The position numbers were made by a program, and so were the translations under genes. From the NCBI GenBank assembly GCA_963808615.1, contig CAWEGV010000006.1, positions 186,001 to 250,000 on the forward strand: 64,000 bases of DNA, read 5' to 3'. The notes under the pieces are model-generated. The model did not search any database. It saw only the letters and a program-made list of their open reading frames with translations, and had not been told where the DNA came from. Position 1 is the first letter of the stretch. The number at the start of each line of letters is the position of its first letter. The DNA comes from Palsa-504 sp963808615. Lineage in GTDB: Bacteria > Actinomycetota > Actinomycetes > Streptosporangiales > Streptosporangiaceae. Shown here piece by piece: positions 7,364 to 15,229 of this stretch.

Positions 7364-8318
7364 CTTGGACGCCCTCCAGACTCGCCTGCTCACCAGGCCC
7401 GCCCCGGCGGGGGAGTTGGAGGTCGGTCTCGCGGGCGACGTGCCCATCTCCTGGATCGACGCCTCGACCGTTCCAGATGTCATCAACAGATGGGTTGCCC
7501 AGGAGAAAGCCGAGATGGTGGCCGCTGCTCAGGAGATTGAGTATCGGCGCCGCCAGCCGCCCAGTTCACGTGGAGCGGGCACGGTTGGCCCAGCTGGGAT
7601 CCAAGGGATCGCAGAGATGGTGGCGAGGCAGCAGGCAGCACTCAGCCACGCCGCCCGGGCCATGGAGAATGCTGGGCTCCTGGGAGAGCAGGACAAGCGC
7701 ACAATCGAGGAGTACATAGCGGAGGTCGACGAATGGGCTCAGGATCGCGCACGTGCCGCACTTGCAACGGTCCGGAGCAGGTATGTCAGCGCCGGGCATG
7801 GAGTTATCGCGTTGACGGTCCACAACCCAACCGGCAGGTTTCTTCCCGACGTTGAGGTTGAGGCTCATTTCGAGGGGGACAACGTCATCGGTCTCGATGA
7901 GAAGCCTCCTCTCGAAGAGCTGCCATCGTCGCCTCGGCCCTATGGGCAACGGCGGCAACGTCCGCTGTTTGTTCCCGGCCTCAACTGGCACCTGCCCAGC
8001 CCGAACTTCACTTCCCCCATCGAACGAATGCGGCGCCGTACGTGGGTCGAGGATGGCTCGGTCCGAGTGCTGTTCCGCGTCGGTGACCTCCGGCAGCACG
8101 CTACAGACACCAGCGATAACGTCTACCTAATCCTGCGCGAGCGCCCCGCGGAGGGGATAGTGCGCGGCACGTGGAAGGCCACAATCCGCGACCAAGAAGG
8201 CGTCCTCGGCGGGACGCTTGACGTCCCGGTTGCCAACGACCCGGTGGATGTTCTGGAATTCCTCCGAGACGAAGCCAACGAAGAAGGCTCCCCAGAAGGC
8301 TCGGATGCGGCCCTTTGA
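7353..8318 (+). CDS. hypothetical partner of AlbA_2 protein, 321 aa
   Basis: The ATG lies inside the end of the AlbA_2 gene, in another frame. Residues about 45-135 are strongly helical and charged (WVAQEKAEMVAAAQEIEYRR, MVARQQAALSHAARAMENAG), probably a coiled coil. The C-terminal half is beta-rich (GHGVIALTVHNPTGRFLPDVEVEAHFEGDNV ... GVLGGTLDVPV), like an Ig- or C2-type sandwich that could recognise a ligand. No enzymatic motif or signal peptide is visible. The tight coupling suggests a sensor or scaffold for the AlbA_2 protein. The family is unknown to me. Confidence 0.65.
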   Translation: MPDDLDALQTRLLTRPAPAGELEVGLAGDVPISWIDASTVPDVINRWVAQEKAEMVAAAQEIEYRRRQPPSSRGAGTVGPAGIQGIAEMVARQQAALSHAARAMENAGLLGEQDKRTIEEYIAEVDEWAQDRARAALATVRSRYVSAGHGVIALTVHNPTGRFLPDVEVEAHFEGDNVIGLDEKPPLEELPSSPRPYGQRRQRPLFVPGLNWHLPSPNFTSPIERMRRRTWVEDGSVRVLFRVGDLRQHATDTSDNVYLILRERPAEGIVRGTWKATIRDQEGVLGGTLDVPVANDPVDVLEFLRDEANEEGSPEGSDAAL

Positions 8319-8446
8319 CTGCGTAGTCAACTGGTGAGGTCAGCATGGCCGGGCTGCAGCCTGGAATGACCGTAAGTCTCCGTGTCCGGCCGCGGTTGTG
8401 TCCGCTTTGAGCACCTCGATGCAAACTCGGAGGCCAGGTCATTGGT

Positions 8447-8529
8447 GGTCGTTGGGGCAGGTCGGCGACCAATAGAAGTCCGCCGCGGTTGCACGCAGTC
8501 GATGGCGTTGCTGTACTCGGGTGCTGTAC
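8447..8529 (+). repeat. dispersed element with paired TGCTGTAC direct repeats, copy 2
   Basis: GGTCGTTGGGGCAGGTCG is followed 62 bases from its start by TGCTGTAC-TCGGG-TGCTGTAC (8509-8529), with the same blocks and spacing as 2133-2215. Here it stands 230 bases left of a tRNA-Phe anticodon fragment, which in turn is followed by an ATGAGACT pair, giving an attP-like order of arm, core and arm. No gene is seen from 8319 to 8980. Confidence 0.65.
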
Positions 8530-8758
8530 TGCTCCCGGCCTGGCTGGTGACTGGTGCGGCTCCAATGGAAGAGCAGCAAGGTGACACCAGCTGGTACGGC
8601 GGAACCGGTGAGATCTTGACTTAACCTGGGTGGTCGGGCACGGTCACCGGGACGCAGGACTGTGGATCGTTCCGGCCTTTCCTCATCTCGTCGCTGCTTC
8701 TTTGTACGGCATCAGCTTGGGTGACCACGGGAGCCCGAACGGGCGTCGTGTCCTGCGG

Positions 8759-8774
8759 CCATCCGCTTTTCAGG
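8759..8774 (-). pseudogene. anticodon fragment of tRNA-Phe(GAA), copy E
   Basis: Only CCTGAAAAGCGGATGG of the anticodon region remains on the minus strand; the T arm is lost. The flanking 100 bases match copy B closely, so the homology is clear although the tRNA part is short. Confidence 0.55.
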
Positions 8775-8869
8775 ATGAAGGATGACCATCCGGGACCGGC
8801 TATGCTGGTCTATTTAGTCTGCTCAAAGCCCGGTAGTAGACGGTGATGGACGTAGGTACACGAACATGT

Positions 8870-8890
8870 ATGAGACTAGAAAATGAGACT
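8870..8890 (+). repeat. paired ATGAGACT direct repeat, copy E
   Basis: ATGAGACT-AGAAA-ATGAGACT, 96 bases inside the tRNA-Phe fragment E, with a 5-base spacer. Downstream (ACTACCGTTCGGTCGCCTGTGGC) it still resembles copy B. Confidence 0.65.
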
Positions 8891-8980
8891 AACTACCGTT
8901 CGGTCGCCTGTGGCGAGAGCAAGACTCTCGGCGGCTGGCCATCCCAGCTTGTAAACGCGTCGGGCTATCGAGACGATCGC

Positions 8981-9484
8981 TCAGTTGGGCGCTCGGTACG
9001 CGAATACTACGACTGGTATTCCTTTGAGCCGGGCTCTGTCTACGGTGTCTTGGGTGCCGCCACTGGCGTTGACCTGGAACGCAAGCAATTCATCTGCCAC
9101 ATCCACTACGTCTTGGTTTCGGAGGTAGTACGTAGTGGCATCCACCATTTGAGGGCGTTCGGGGTGCTCGACTAGGGCGCCTACTTGCGCCACGGCTTCG
9201 AGCTGCCTGATCAGATCTTCAGCCTGCTCTGGTGATATGACCCCTTCGGCTGCTCGCTGCCGGTAGTGAGCGGCGTAGGTGGCGAGGGACGTGGGGAGTA
9301 TGACTTTCAATCGCGCTGGATCGACGTTGAGCGTCATCTCCGTTGCCCAGTAATCGACTCCCAGCGCACCACCAGTCACGATGTTCTTGCCCGCTGCTAG
9401 CGCAGCCGCTACTTCCCGCCGTACCGCATCTCTTAGGCCAGGTGGTACGTGGCGCCAGCTCCCCGAAATCCCTACCCACGCCAT
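8981..9484 (-). CDS. SLOG / DprA-LOG-like Rossmann protein
   Basis: A 167-residue protein. It begins MAWVGISGSWR, the first strand and glycine loop of the SLOG fold, then AAGKNIVTGGALGVDYWATEMTL, the second nucleotide-binding loop. LKVILPTSLATYAAHYRQRA matches the SLOG strand and helix, and NASGGTQDTVDRARLKGIPVVVFAY the terminal phosphate-binding turn. SLOG domains bind or cleave nucleotide ligands and often act as sensors or effectors in defence operons. It lies downstream of the giant STAND NTPase gene on the same strand, 218 bases away, so co-expression is possible but an own promoter is not excluded. Confidence 0.75.
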   Translation of the reverse strand: MAWVGISGSWRHVPPGLRDAVRREVAAALAAGKNIVTGGALGVDYWATEMTLNVDPARLKVILPTSLATYAAHYRQRAAEGVISPEQAEDLIRQLEAVAQVGALVEHPERPQMVDATTYYLRNQDVVDVADELLAFQVNASGGTQDTVDRARLKGIPVVVFAYRAPN

Positions 9485-9702
9485 CCCATCGCCCTCGCGT
9501 TCCGTGGCCTCTTTGTTCCGAAGCGAAGTTTGCGGGTTCTCATGGTGGACTCATTACGTAGCTACTTGGGGAACCGCCTGTCAACGGTCGCCGGAGGCCC
9601 TGGAGAAACATAGCGATTGTCACTCAGTTTAGTCATTCAAGCTGACTAGGTTGTACGCCTGGGCACCAGGCCCTAACCTCTTATAGTAGCTTCAGCCAAG
9701 TC

Positions 9703-12700
9703 TTACCAGTCCGAAACTAGGGTCATCAGAACACTTCCAGCTTCCACAAGCCCGTCCGCATCGAGGATACGCAAGGCCCGCAAGGCGTCTATAAATGCGC
9801 GGTCTATTAGACATTGCGCAAGCAGGTTTTTCGCCCGTCTCGGGTCGATTCTATCCATATTAACCGCCACAATGCCAAGAGCCCGGACCCTAGATCTATC
9901 GTGCTGAATATCAGCAGCCAGTTTGCCCGCGCAGTCCAGAAGCCCGGCATCGCACAGGCTAGAGACAACTTCCGCCAAGGCGGGCCCTGCGAATTCCGTG
10001 AACTCAGCTACTGGCCCAGAGTATACGTAACGGTATTTGGATTGAAGTTCCAGGCAGCTTGCACGCAACCACAACTGTAGGTGTTGTTCAGATATCTGAG
10101 GTGATCGCGCAATTGCGACAAGCAGCCGCTTCTTAATATATGGGCTACCTGTCATACTAACGAATTTACGGACCGCATCTATGCTGCCCGCTCGCAACGA
10201 CACCATAGCGATTGCAGCCTCAATATTTTCAGATGGGTTCTCCAGAGTCTTCTTGAGTGCCTTCGCCTTCTTTGCCAGCCTGCTGGCAGCTTCTTGCTGT
10301 GCGGTGCACAGTGCTGCCTCAGCGAGCGCTTCCGCGCGTAGCGCCTCGTCTTCAATCGCCGCTTCTGCCACAGCCTCACACTCGGGAATATGGCCCGACC
10401 GAGCGAGTCCAGAAACTAGCTCCCGCAACAAGTATTCACTCGACTCGTCAATACTACCGGGTCGAACCTGACTCACAACCAACTGCAAGCTCTCATGCAG
10501 GTCGGGCATAACACCAGGAAAATGCGAAAGGCCGAGAAGCCGCAGGGCTGGATGATCTATAAGTCCCAGCGCCATCGCCGCCGGTTCCACTAGGCCGACC
10601 GAAAGTAGATACTCGACAAAGTGTAGCAACCGCCAATCTTTTGCAAGGTCACCGTCCCATCGAGGTTTAGTTGCAGTGATTATGTCAAGTGCTGCGTTTA
10701 CCTCACCACTCATGGCCATGGCTCTCAATAGTTCGGGAGAATACTTCTCTGTCTTATCTGATTTTCTCCACAGCTTCTTAGTGTCTTCGTACTGACCCGC
10801 ATCGTTGAACGCTCTCAAGATTTCCTCAAGCGGCAACCATGCCGGCGGCCATTCCACCTCAGCTATGCGTTGCATTAGGCTTAGACCCAGTTCTTTCTTT
10901 CCGGTGATCATCGACTCGATCGATAGAACAGATAGGACATCCGTCTCTCCATCATAGATGCGCGCCGCTTCCTCGGCTTGACCTGCCAGGTGCCTTGCTT
11001 GTTCTCGGTCGATCGGTAGGATCGAGGTCGCAATCTCGCACAACACACGTGATCGCCATGTTCCACCGGGCAGCTTACAGGCGAATTCAACGCTTCTCAC
11101 CCATTCTTTTCTGCGAGCAAGCGCGCGCGCAGCGTCCTCAAGAATATCATATCTCCTGACAGGGAGGTCTTCGCGTTGAATAAGGTCAAAAGCTCTCAGC
11201 ATCTCACCTGCTGCTGCAAAAGAAGCTGCGACGATGCCCGTAGCCTCCTGCCTCAGTTTGTCCTCCAAATAGCGCATGTCACGTCGTTCTGAGAGGCTTG
11301 AGACGGCCTCATCGAGGACCGCTGTAGCGATTAGCGCGCTATCCTTGGCACTCCCTGCGCTGATCTCGGCGAGAGCTGCAGCACGTGCCGAGGGTGACGG
11401 CAGGTTGCGCGCCAGCAAGAGAGCGTCCTCCAGTGCGCCGTGCACAGCCATTATCCCGCAGACTGACCAGACGGTTCTGTAAAGACTCACCTGGTCCTCA
11501 AGGCGATATCTGTCCAGTCTTGTTTGACGCTCTGATGTATTGAGCGTCCGACCTCCAAGTAGGCGCCAAAGCCGCGCACATGCCTCTGATACCGCACCGT
11601 GTTCGGATAGGTAATGAATAATAGCCGTGTCAATGCGCGCTCGTTCATCAGCTGTTATCAGACATCCATACTCGTCCGCCTCAAAGATAGCACCAGAGTT
11701 AGCAGCCGAAACTCCGGTGGCGCTTACGGCATCCACGTAATAAGGAGAGCCGCGCCTGATAGTATTCAGTATTTGCGACGCCAACCTCCACTCTCCGTCC
11801 TCTGCAATTGCCCATGCCAGTCCATCGTCATAGGCGGTCCGCCCAGCCCCGCTACGTGAAGTTTGCCGAACATCTGCCCTTGTTTTATGGGCAATAATCG
11901 CTAGGCACACGTCGATGGTTTCGTCCGGCCGAAATGTGATATGGGTGCGATCATACGGTATGTCTGTGGCCCTCTTTGCTAGAACGATCGCTCGTTCTCG
12001 ATCGCCGCTGATGGCGGAATATTTCCCAAGGGTGGCGAATGCTGCTGCGCGGTCTGACGGTGCACCAATCCTTTGGGTCATTCGTTCGGCCCACTCAAAG
12101 TATCCGCACGCTGCCGCTGACTCAATGGCGGCCTTGAGCACTCGCTGATATTTGGCTGACGATTCAACTGAGGCTGATTCAGACTCGATCAACTGCTCTG
12201 CGTGCGCTAGGTCGCCAAGTTCTATCCATAGGGTGGCTAGAGAGGGCGGCAGGTTTCTCTCGGCTTGTTCGAGGCGCCATCGGACTATCGCGACCCCAGC
12301 TAGGACGGCCAGGTCTGGGTCCTGGCTATCCACGGCCAGCTGCTCCACGAGATGCGCTTGGTGAAGCGATTCCAGGTGCGCACCGGTACGTCTAAGCATA
12401 AGATTCAGACGTCTAGTGTCCTTTACAAGACTGTACAATCGCCGAGTGTCTTTCAGCGAGTACAGCAGCTCTGAATATCCACTAACGAGATAGTGGGGGG
12501 TTTCAGCGGACCAGCCCTGCTGAAGTTGAGAGTCCGCCCAGGCGTTTATTCTCGCTCGTGCTAGCGCTATCTCCTTGATGCCAACCTCTTCCTGTGTGAT
12601 TGCGGTCAAGGTTTCGTGAGCAAAGTAATATATCTCCGCATCAGCTGAATCGCCGCTACGCACCATATCCGTCCGCAGCGATGACGAGTACCCGCTACGC

Positions 12701-14010
12701 AGGGCCGCAGCCACCAAAGGTCGCCGTACCCCAATCAACTCTGCGAGATCACTGGCGCTGAGGCCCGTGCCACGAGCACTCGCTTTTGGTTGATCATGTT
12801 CCTGTGTATCGGCGACACCCGGACTGGGATACTGCTCTGGAACGTCTGCTGCAGGATACGCTGTACCTTTGGTTGGCGAAGCGGCGGCCAGGTACGTTAG
12901 TATCTGAGCGCTGATCGTATCTCTAGTCAACCGATATTGAATTTCCTCAAGAGCTTCTCGTCGGCCAACAAGTGCGTGTGGCGATGGAGTTAGCAAAGTT
13001 GATTGAACCTTCTTTATTGGGTGATTGGTTGGCACATCAAGTGGTAGCGGCGGATGCTTTCGACTGGTAAGTATAAGGGAGAGTGTTTGTTTCTCGACCT
13101 CAGAGCTAAAGCTTGGCAGGAGAGATGCTATACTCGGCAAGCCGGAGTTGGGCCAACTTCCTTGATCCTCATCAAGGGCGTCTACTATCAACACTATGCG
13201 CCGCCCTGCTCTGTTGGCCCGTGCACAAGCTTGCACGACGAGAATTGGCAAGTCGTCGGCCTGTACCCGCGGCCACTCTGATTGCATGCCAGCTAGCTCG
13301 GCGAACTGAGTTCCAACTTCTTTTGTGTATCCAATAGAATCGGCGTGATCTGCAAGACGATCTACAATGAAAAAAGACACGACATCAACAAGCGGCGGCG
13401 GATGAAGAGTTAGCCACGCGGACAGTGCGGTTTTTCCGGTCCAAGGCCCCGCCTGCCACCAGAGGATAGGGAACTGTCCAGCAGGCGCCGAGGATCCTCC
13501 TATGCGGTAAGCCTCAGCCTGCTCATTCTCCCTACCGTGGAACGGCGAAGGAACTAGCCGCTGAGCATAGGAATGCGAACGCCTTATGGCGGGGGAGCTC
13601 TCGCCGACCGATTTGTGGAATGTATTTGCGCTTCTCGGAGCGATGGTGCTCGTCATAACGGCGACTTTATAGAGGCTAATCAATCTGACGCGCCAGTCCT
13701 CAATACTATGGCCTTCTGGAGTGCTTTTGCCATTGTGGTATTTTACCCGCATCGCTGCGGTGAGAATATCAGCAACCAAATCTATTAGGACAACTGACGA
13801 TGGAAGTCCTCGGTGATTTATCCATGAGCTAAGCGTACGATCACTTAGCGATGGGGGAAGTTGCGTACGGCCTGCGAGGCGTAGAGCGCGTAGCTTTGCA
13901 TTAATGCGTCCAGCAGCAGCCTTTTGGGTCAAACCTGACTGCTTAAGTCCCCAGAGCAGACAATCGGCAAACTCAGCTCGCGGTTTGCGCTCTCCTGGTA
14001 CCACGCTCAC
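9703..14010 (-). CDS. STAND NTPase with HTH-like N-terminus and long helical repeat region
   Basis: A 1435-residue protein. Residues 1-90 resemble a helix-turn-helix (KQSGLTQKAAAGRIN ... RTLSSWINHRGLP). Residues about 160-390 form a NACHT/STAND-type NTPase: Walker A is AGPWTGKT (187-194) and Walker B is RIVLIVDALDED (271-282), followed by LSLILTSR (sensor-1-like). About 500 to the end is alpha-helical repeats of TPR type (LWIELGDLAHAEQL, ERMTQRIGAPSDRAAAFATLGKYSAISGDRERA). This is the architecture of ligand-sensing STAND proteins, including prokaryotic Avs-type and other phage-defence NTPases, though the usual N-terminal nuclease effector is absent. The start may be GTG 14010 or GTG 14004, which has GGGGAG 5 bases before it. 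The gene is clearly poorer in GC than the core, a sign of transfer. Confidence 0.8.
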   Translation of the reverse strand: MSVVPGERKPRAEFADCLLWGLKQSGLTQKAAAGRINAKLRALRLAGRTQLPPSLSDRTLSSWINHRGLPSSVVLIDLVADILTAAMRVKYHNGKSTPEGHSIEDWRVRLISLYKVAVMTSTIAPRSANTFHKSVGESSPAIRRSHSYAQRLVPSPFHGRENEQAEAYRIGGSSAPAGQFPILWWQAGPWTGKTALSAWLTLHPPPLVDVVSFFIVDRLADHADSIGYTKEVGTQFAELAGMQSEWPRVQADDLPILVVQACARANRAGRRIVLIVDALDEDQGSWPNSGLPSIASLLPSFSSEVEKQTLSLILTSRKHPPLPLDVPTNHPIKKVQSTLLTPSPHALVGRREALEEIQYRLTRDTISAQILTYLAAASPTKGTAYPAADVPEQYPSPGVADTQEHDQPKASARGTGLSASDLAELIGVRRPLVAAALRSGYSSSLRTDMVRSGDSADAEIYYFAHETLTAITQEEVGIKEIALARARINAWADSQLQQGWSAETPHYLVSGYSELLYSLKDTRRLYSLVKDTRRLNLMLRRTGAHLESLHQAHLVEQLAVDSQDPDLAVLAGVAIVRWRLEQAERNLPPSLATLWIELGDLAHAEQLIESESASVESSAKYQRVLKAAIESAAACGYFEWAERMTQRIGAPSDRAAAFATLGKYSAISGDRERAIVLAKRATDIPYDRTHITFRPDETIDVCLAIIAHKTRADVRQTSRSGAGRTAYDDGLAWAIAEDGEWRLASQILNTIRRGSPYYVDAVSATGVSAANSGAIFEADEYGCLITADERARIDTAIIHYLSEHGAVSEACARLWRLLGGRTLNTSERQTRLDRYRLEDQVSLYRTVWSVCGIMAVHGALEDALLLARNLPSPSARAAALAEISAGSAKDSALIATAVLDEAVSSLSERRDMRYLEDKLRQEATGIVAASFAAAGEMLRAFDLIQREDLPVRRYDILEDAARALARRKEWVRSVEFACKLPGGTWRSRVLCEIATSILPIDREQARHLAGQAEEAARIYDGETDVLSVLSIESMITGKKELGLSLMQRIAEVEWPPAWLPLEEILRAFNDAGQYEDTKKLWRKSDKTEKYSPELLRAMAMSGEVNAALDIITATKPRWDGDLAKDWRLLHFVEYLLSVGLVEPAAMALGLIDHPALRLLGLSHFPGVMPDLHESLQLVVSQVRPGSIDESSEYLLRELVSGLARSGHIPECEAVAEAAIEDEALRAEALAEAALCTAQQEAASRLAKKAKALKKTLENPSENIEAAIAMVSLRAGSIDAVRKFVSMTGSPYIKKRLLVAIARSPQISEQHLQLWLRASCLELQSKYRYVYSGPVAEFTEFAGPALAEVVSSLCDAGLLDCAGKLAADIQHDRSRVRALGIVAVNMDRIDPRRAKNLLAQCLIDRAFIDALRALRILDADGLVEAGSVLMTLVSDW

Positions 14011-14191
14011 TCCCCGGGTTCCAGCATAGGCCTCGGTAGAACTCTAGCGGTGAAGGCACTAGCTCGGCAAACATTGTATCTCCGCACGAGCCTAGTGGCC
14101 AAGTCTGGCTTGATGTGGCGCCATGGCTAGGCGGATGAGCCGTCGAAAATCTCCAGCCGCCATCTATAGGTTCCGACGACACGGAGGAGCA

Positions 14192-14389
14192 ATGAACGCA
14201 GCTGCCTGGGCGCAGATCGTGTCTACGTTTATTTCAACCAGTGGAAGTATACTAATCGCTCTCATAGATAAAAAGATGGTGAGGCGCAAGCGCCCACGGA
14301 CCGCTAACCGTGGTACTGGCTCTGGCCAGGTCGTCTCGTCATCGCCCAAGCGCCAAATCTCGCGTCGAGTTCGCGTAGTCGATCTGTAG
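14192..14389 (+). CDS. small single-TM basic protein, 65 aa
   Basis: ATG 14192 has GGAGGAG immediately upstream, a strong ribosome site; a longer frame from 14123 is not needed. The product begins MNAAAWAQIVSTFISTSGSILIALI, one hydrophobic membrane helix (residues about 6-26), followed by a very basic, probably disordered tail (KKMVRRKRPRTANRG, KRQISRRVRVVDL). It is divergent from the STAND NTPase, with 181 bases between the starts. Small membrane proteins beside NTPase sensors can be membrane-damaging effectors, but that role is only inferred. No family is recognised. Confidence 0.5.
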   Translation: MNAAAWAQIVSTFISTSGSILIALIDKKMVRRKRPRTANRGTGSGQVVSSSPKRQISRRVRVVDL

Positions 14390-14828
14390 CGTGGACCTGA
14401 AGGATGAAGGCGTCAGCTAGGGTGATGGGAATCGCTCTATCAGCCTGGGAAGTGGTGAGCGACCAGCCGCTCGCCAGAAGCTTGCATGTCAGAAGCTACG
14501 TCTGAGCGTTCACGAGTACCGCCAAGTACCGTATCTTGACCTTGGTCTTGATCCCTCGATAGGGCAAGCAACGGGGGACGTTTGCAGGTTGGTGCCCCGA
14601 CCTGAGCTCTCCCCGCAAGTCGGCCGTCCGGTCCTAGCCATCCTTCCGATCGGCTCGGCTTCAACAATGGCCGCGCCGGGAGGATGGCCCTGTCTAGAGC
14701 GGCGCGCACGGCGGGTTGCGGCGCTCAGCTGGTGGGGGGGGCCGCCCGGGGGTTCGTGCCTCGGCGGCCGCCGCCGTGCGCTTTCGCGATAAGGCGAGCG
14801 GCCGCCTGGTGGTGCGGCGGGTTGCCCC

Positions 14829-14852
14829 GCGGGCGCGTCGCGCCCGCTTTTT
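14829..14852 (+). terminator. Rho-independent terminator
   Basis: A 7-bp GC stem (GCGGGCG / CGCCCGC) with a 5-base loop is followed directly by TTTTT. It lies 440 bases after the small membrane gene in a gene-free stretch (14390-15078), so it may end an RNA I cannot identify. Confidence 0.6.
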
Positions 14853-14969
14853 GCTGTAGGCCGGTTCTACCCGCCGAGTCGCGTGCGGTCACGCGCCGCC
14901 AGGCGCGCGGCGCGCTCGGCGCGCCCTTGAAGACGTACTGAAAGTTCTCACCGAGCGCGGCTAGGCAGT

Positions 14970-15033
14970 TGTGCTGTCCCGCTGTGCTGTCCCGCTATCC
15001 CGCTTGTGCTGTCCCGCTTGTGCTGTCCCGCTT
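14970..15033 (+). repeat. tandem repeat TGTGCTGTCCCGCT
   Basis: Four copies of a 13-14 base unit TGTGCTGTCCCGCT, with one shortened unit (TATCCCGCT) between the second and third. They lie in non-coding DNA just upstream of an IS481 remnant. The function is unknown; they could be old arm sites or replication slippage. Confidence 0.7.
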
Positions 15034-15078
15034 GATGCTTTACACATGAGCTTCGCTTGATGCTTGACACTCCCGTTC

Positions 15079-15229
15079 ATGCTTCGGGAGCTGAGCGTGG
15101 TCGAGCAGAGATACCGGGCTGTGCTTGAGGTCGCGGCCGGGGTCCCTCCCGGTGACGGAAGTCGCTGACCGGTATGGGGTCAGCCGCCAGAGCGTGCATG
15201 CCTGGCTGCGCCGGTATCGAGCGGCTATG
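15079..15229 (+). pseudogene. N-terminal remnant of IS481-family transposase, frameshifted
   Basis: From ATG 15079 the frame encodes MLRELSVVEQRYRAVLEVAAG. Near 15143 it shifts by one base to SLPVTEVADRYGVSRQSVHAWLRRYR, the helix-turn-helix of IS481 transposases. The DDE domain is missing; coding similarity ends where the signal peptidase gene (opposite strand) begins. It is a dead fragment at the left border of the signal peptidase locus. Confidence 0.75.

Noticed and set aside
8315..8330. TTGACT...AGTCAA inverted repeat after the AlbA_2 partner as a terminator
   Set aside because: The stem is AT-rich with six pairs and no T-run; it may be chance.
14440..14941. Frames of 67-89 residues near 14.4-14.9 kb
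   Set aside because: No ribosome sites, and they overlap a terminator hairpin and GC-rich inverted repeats.
14970..15045. CRISPR array from the TGTGCTGTCCCGCT repeats
   Set aside because: The units are contiguous with no spacers, and no cas gene is present.
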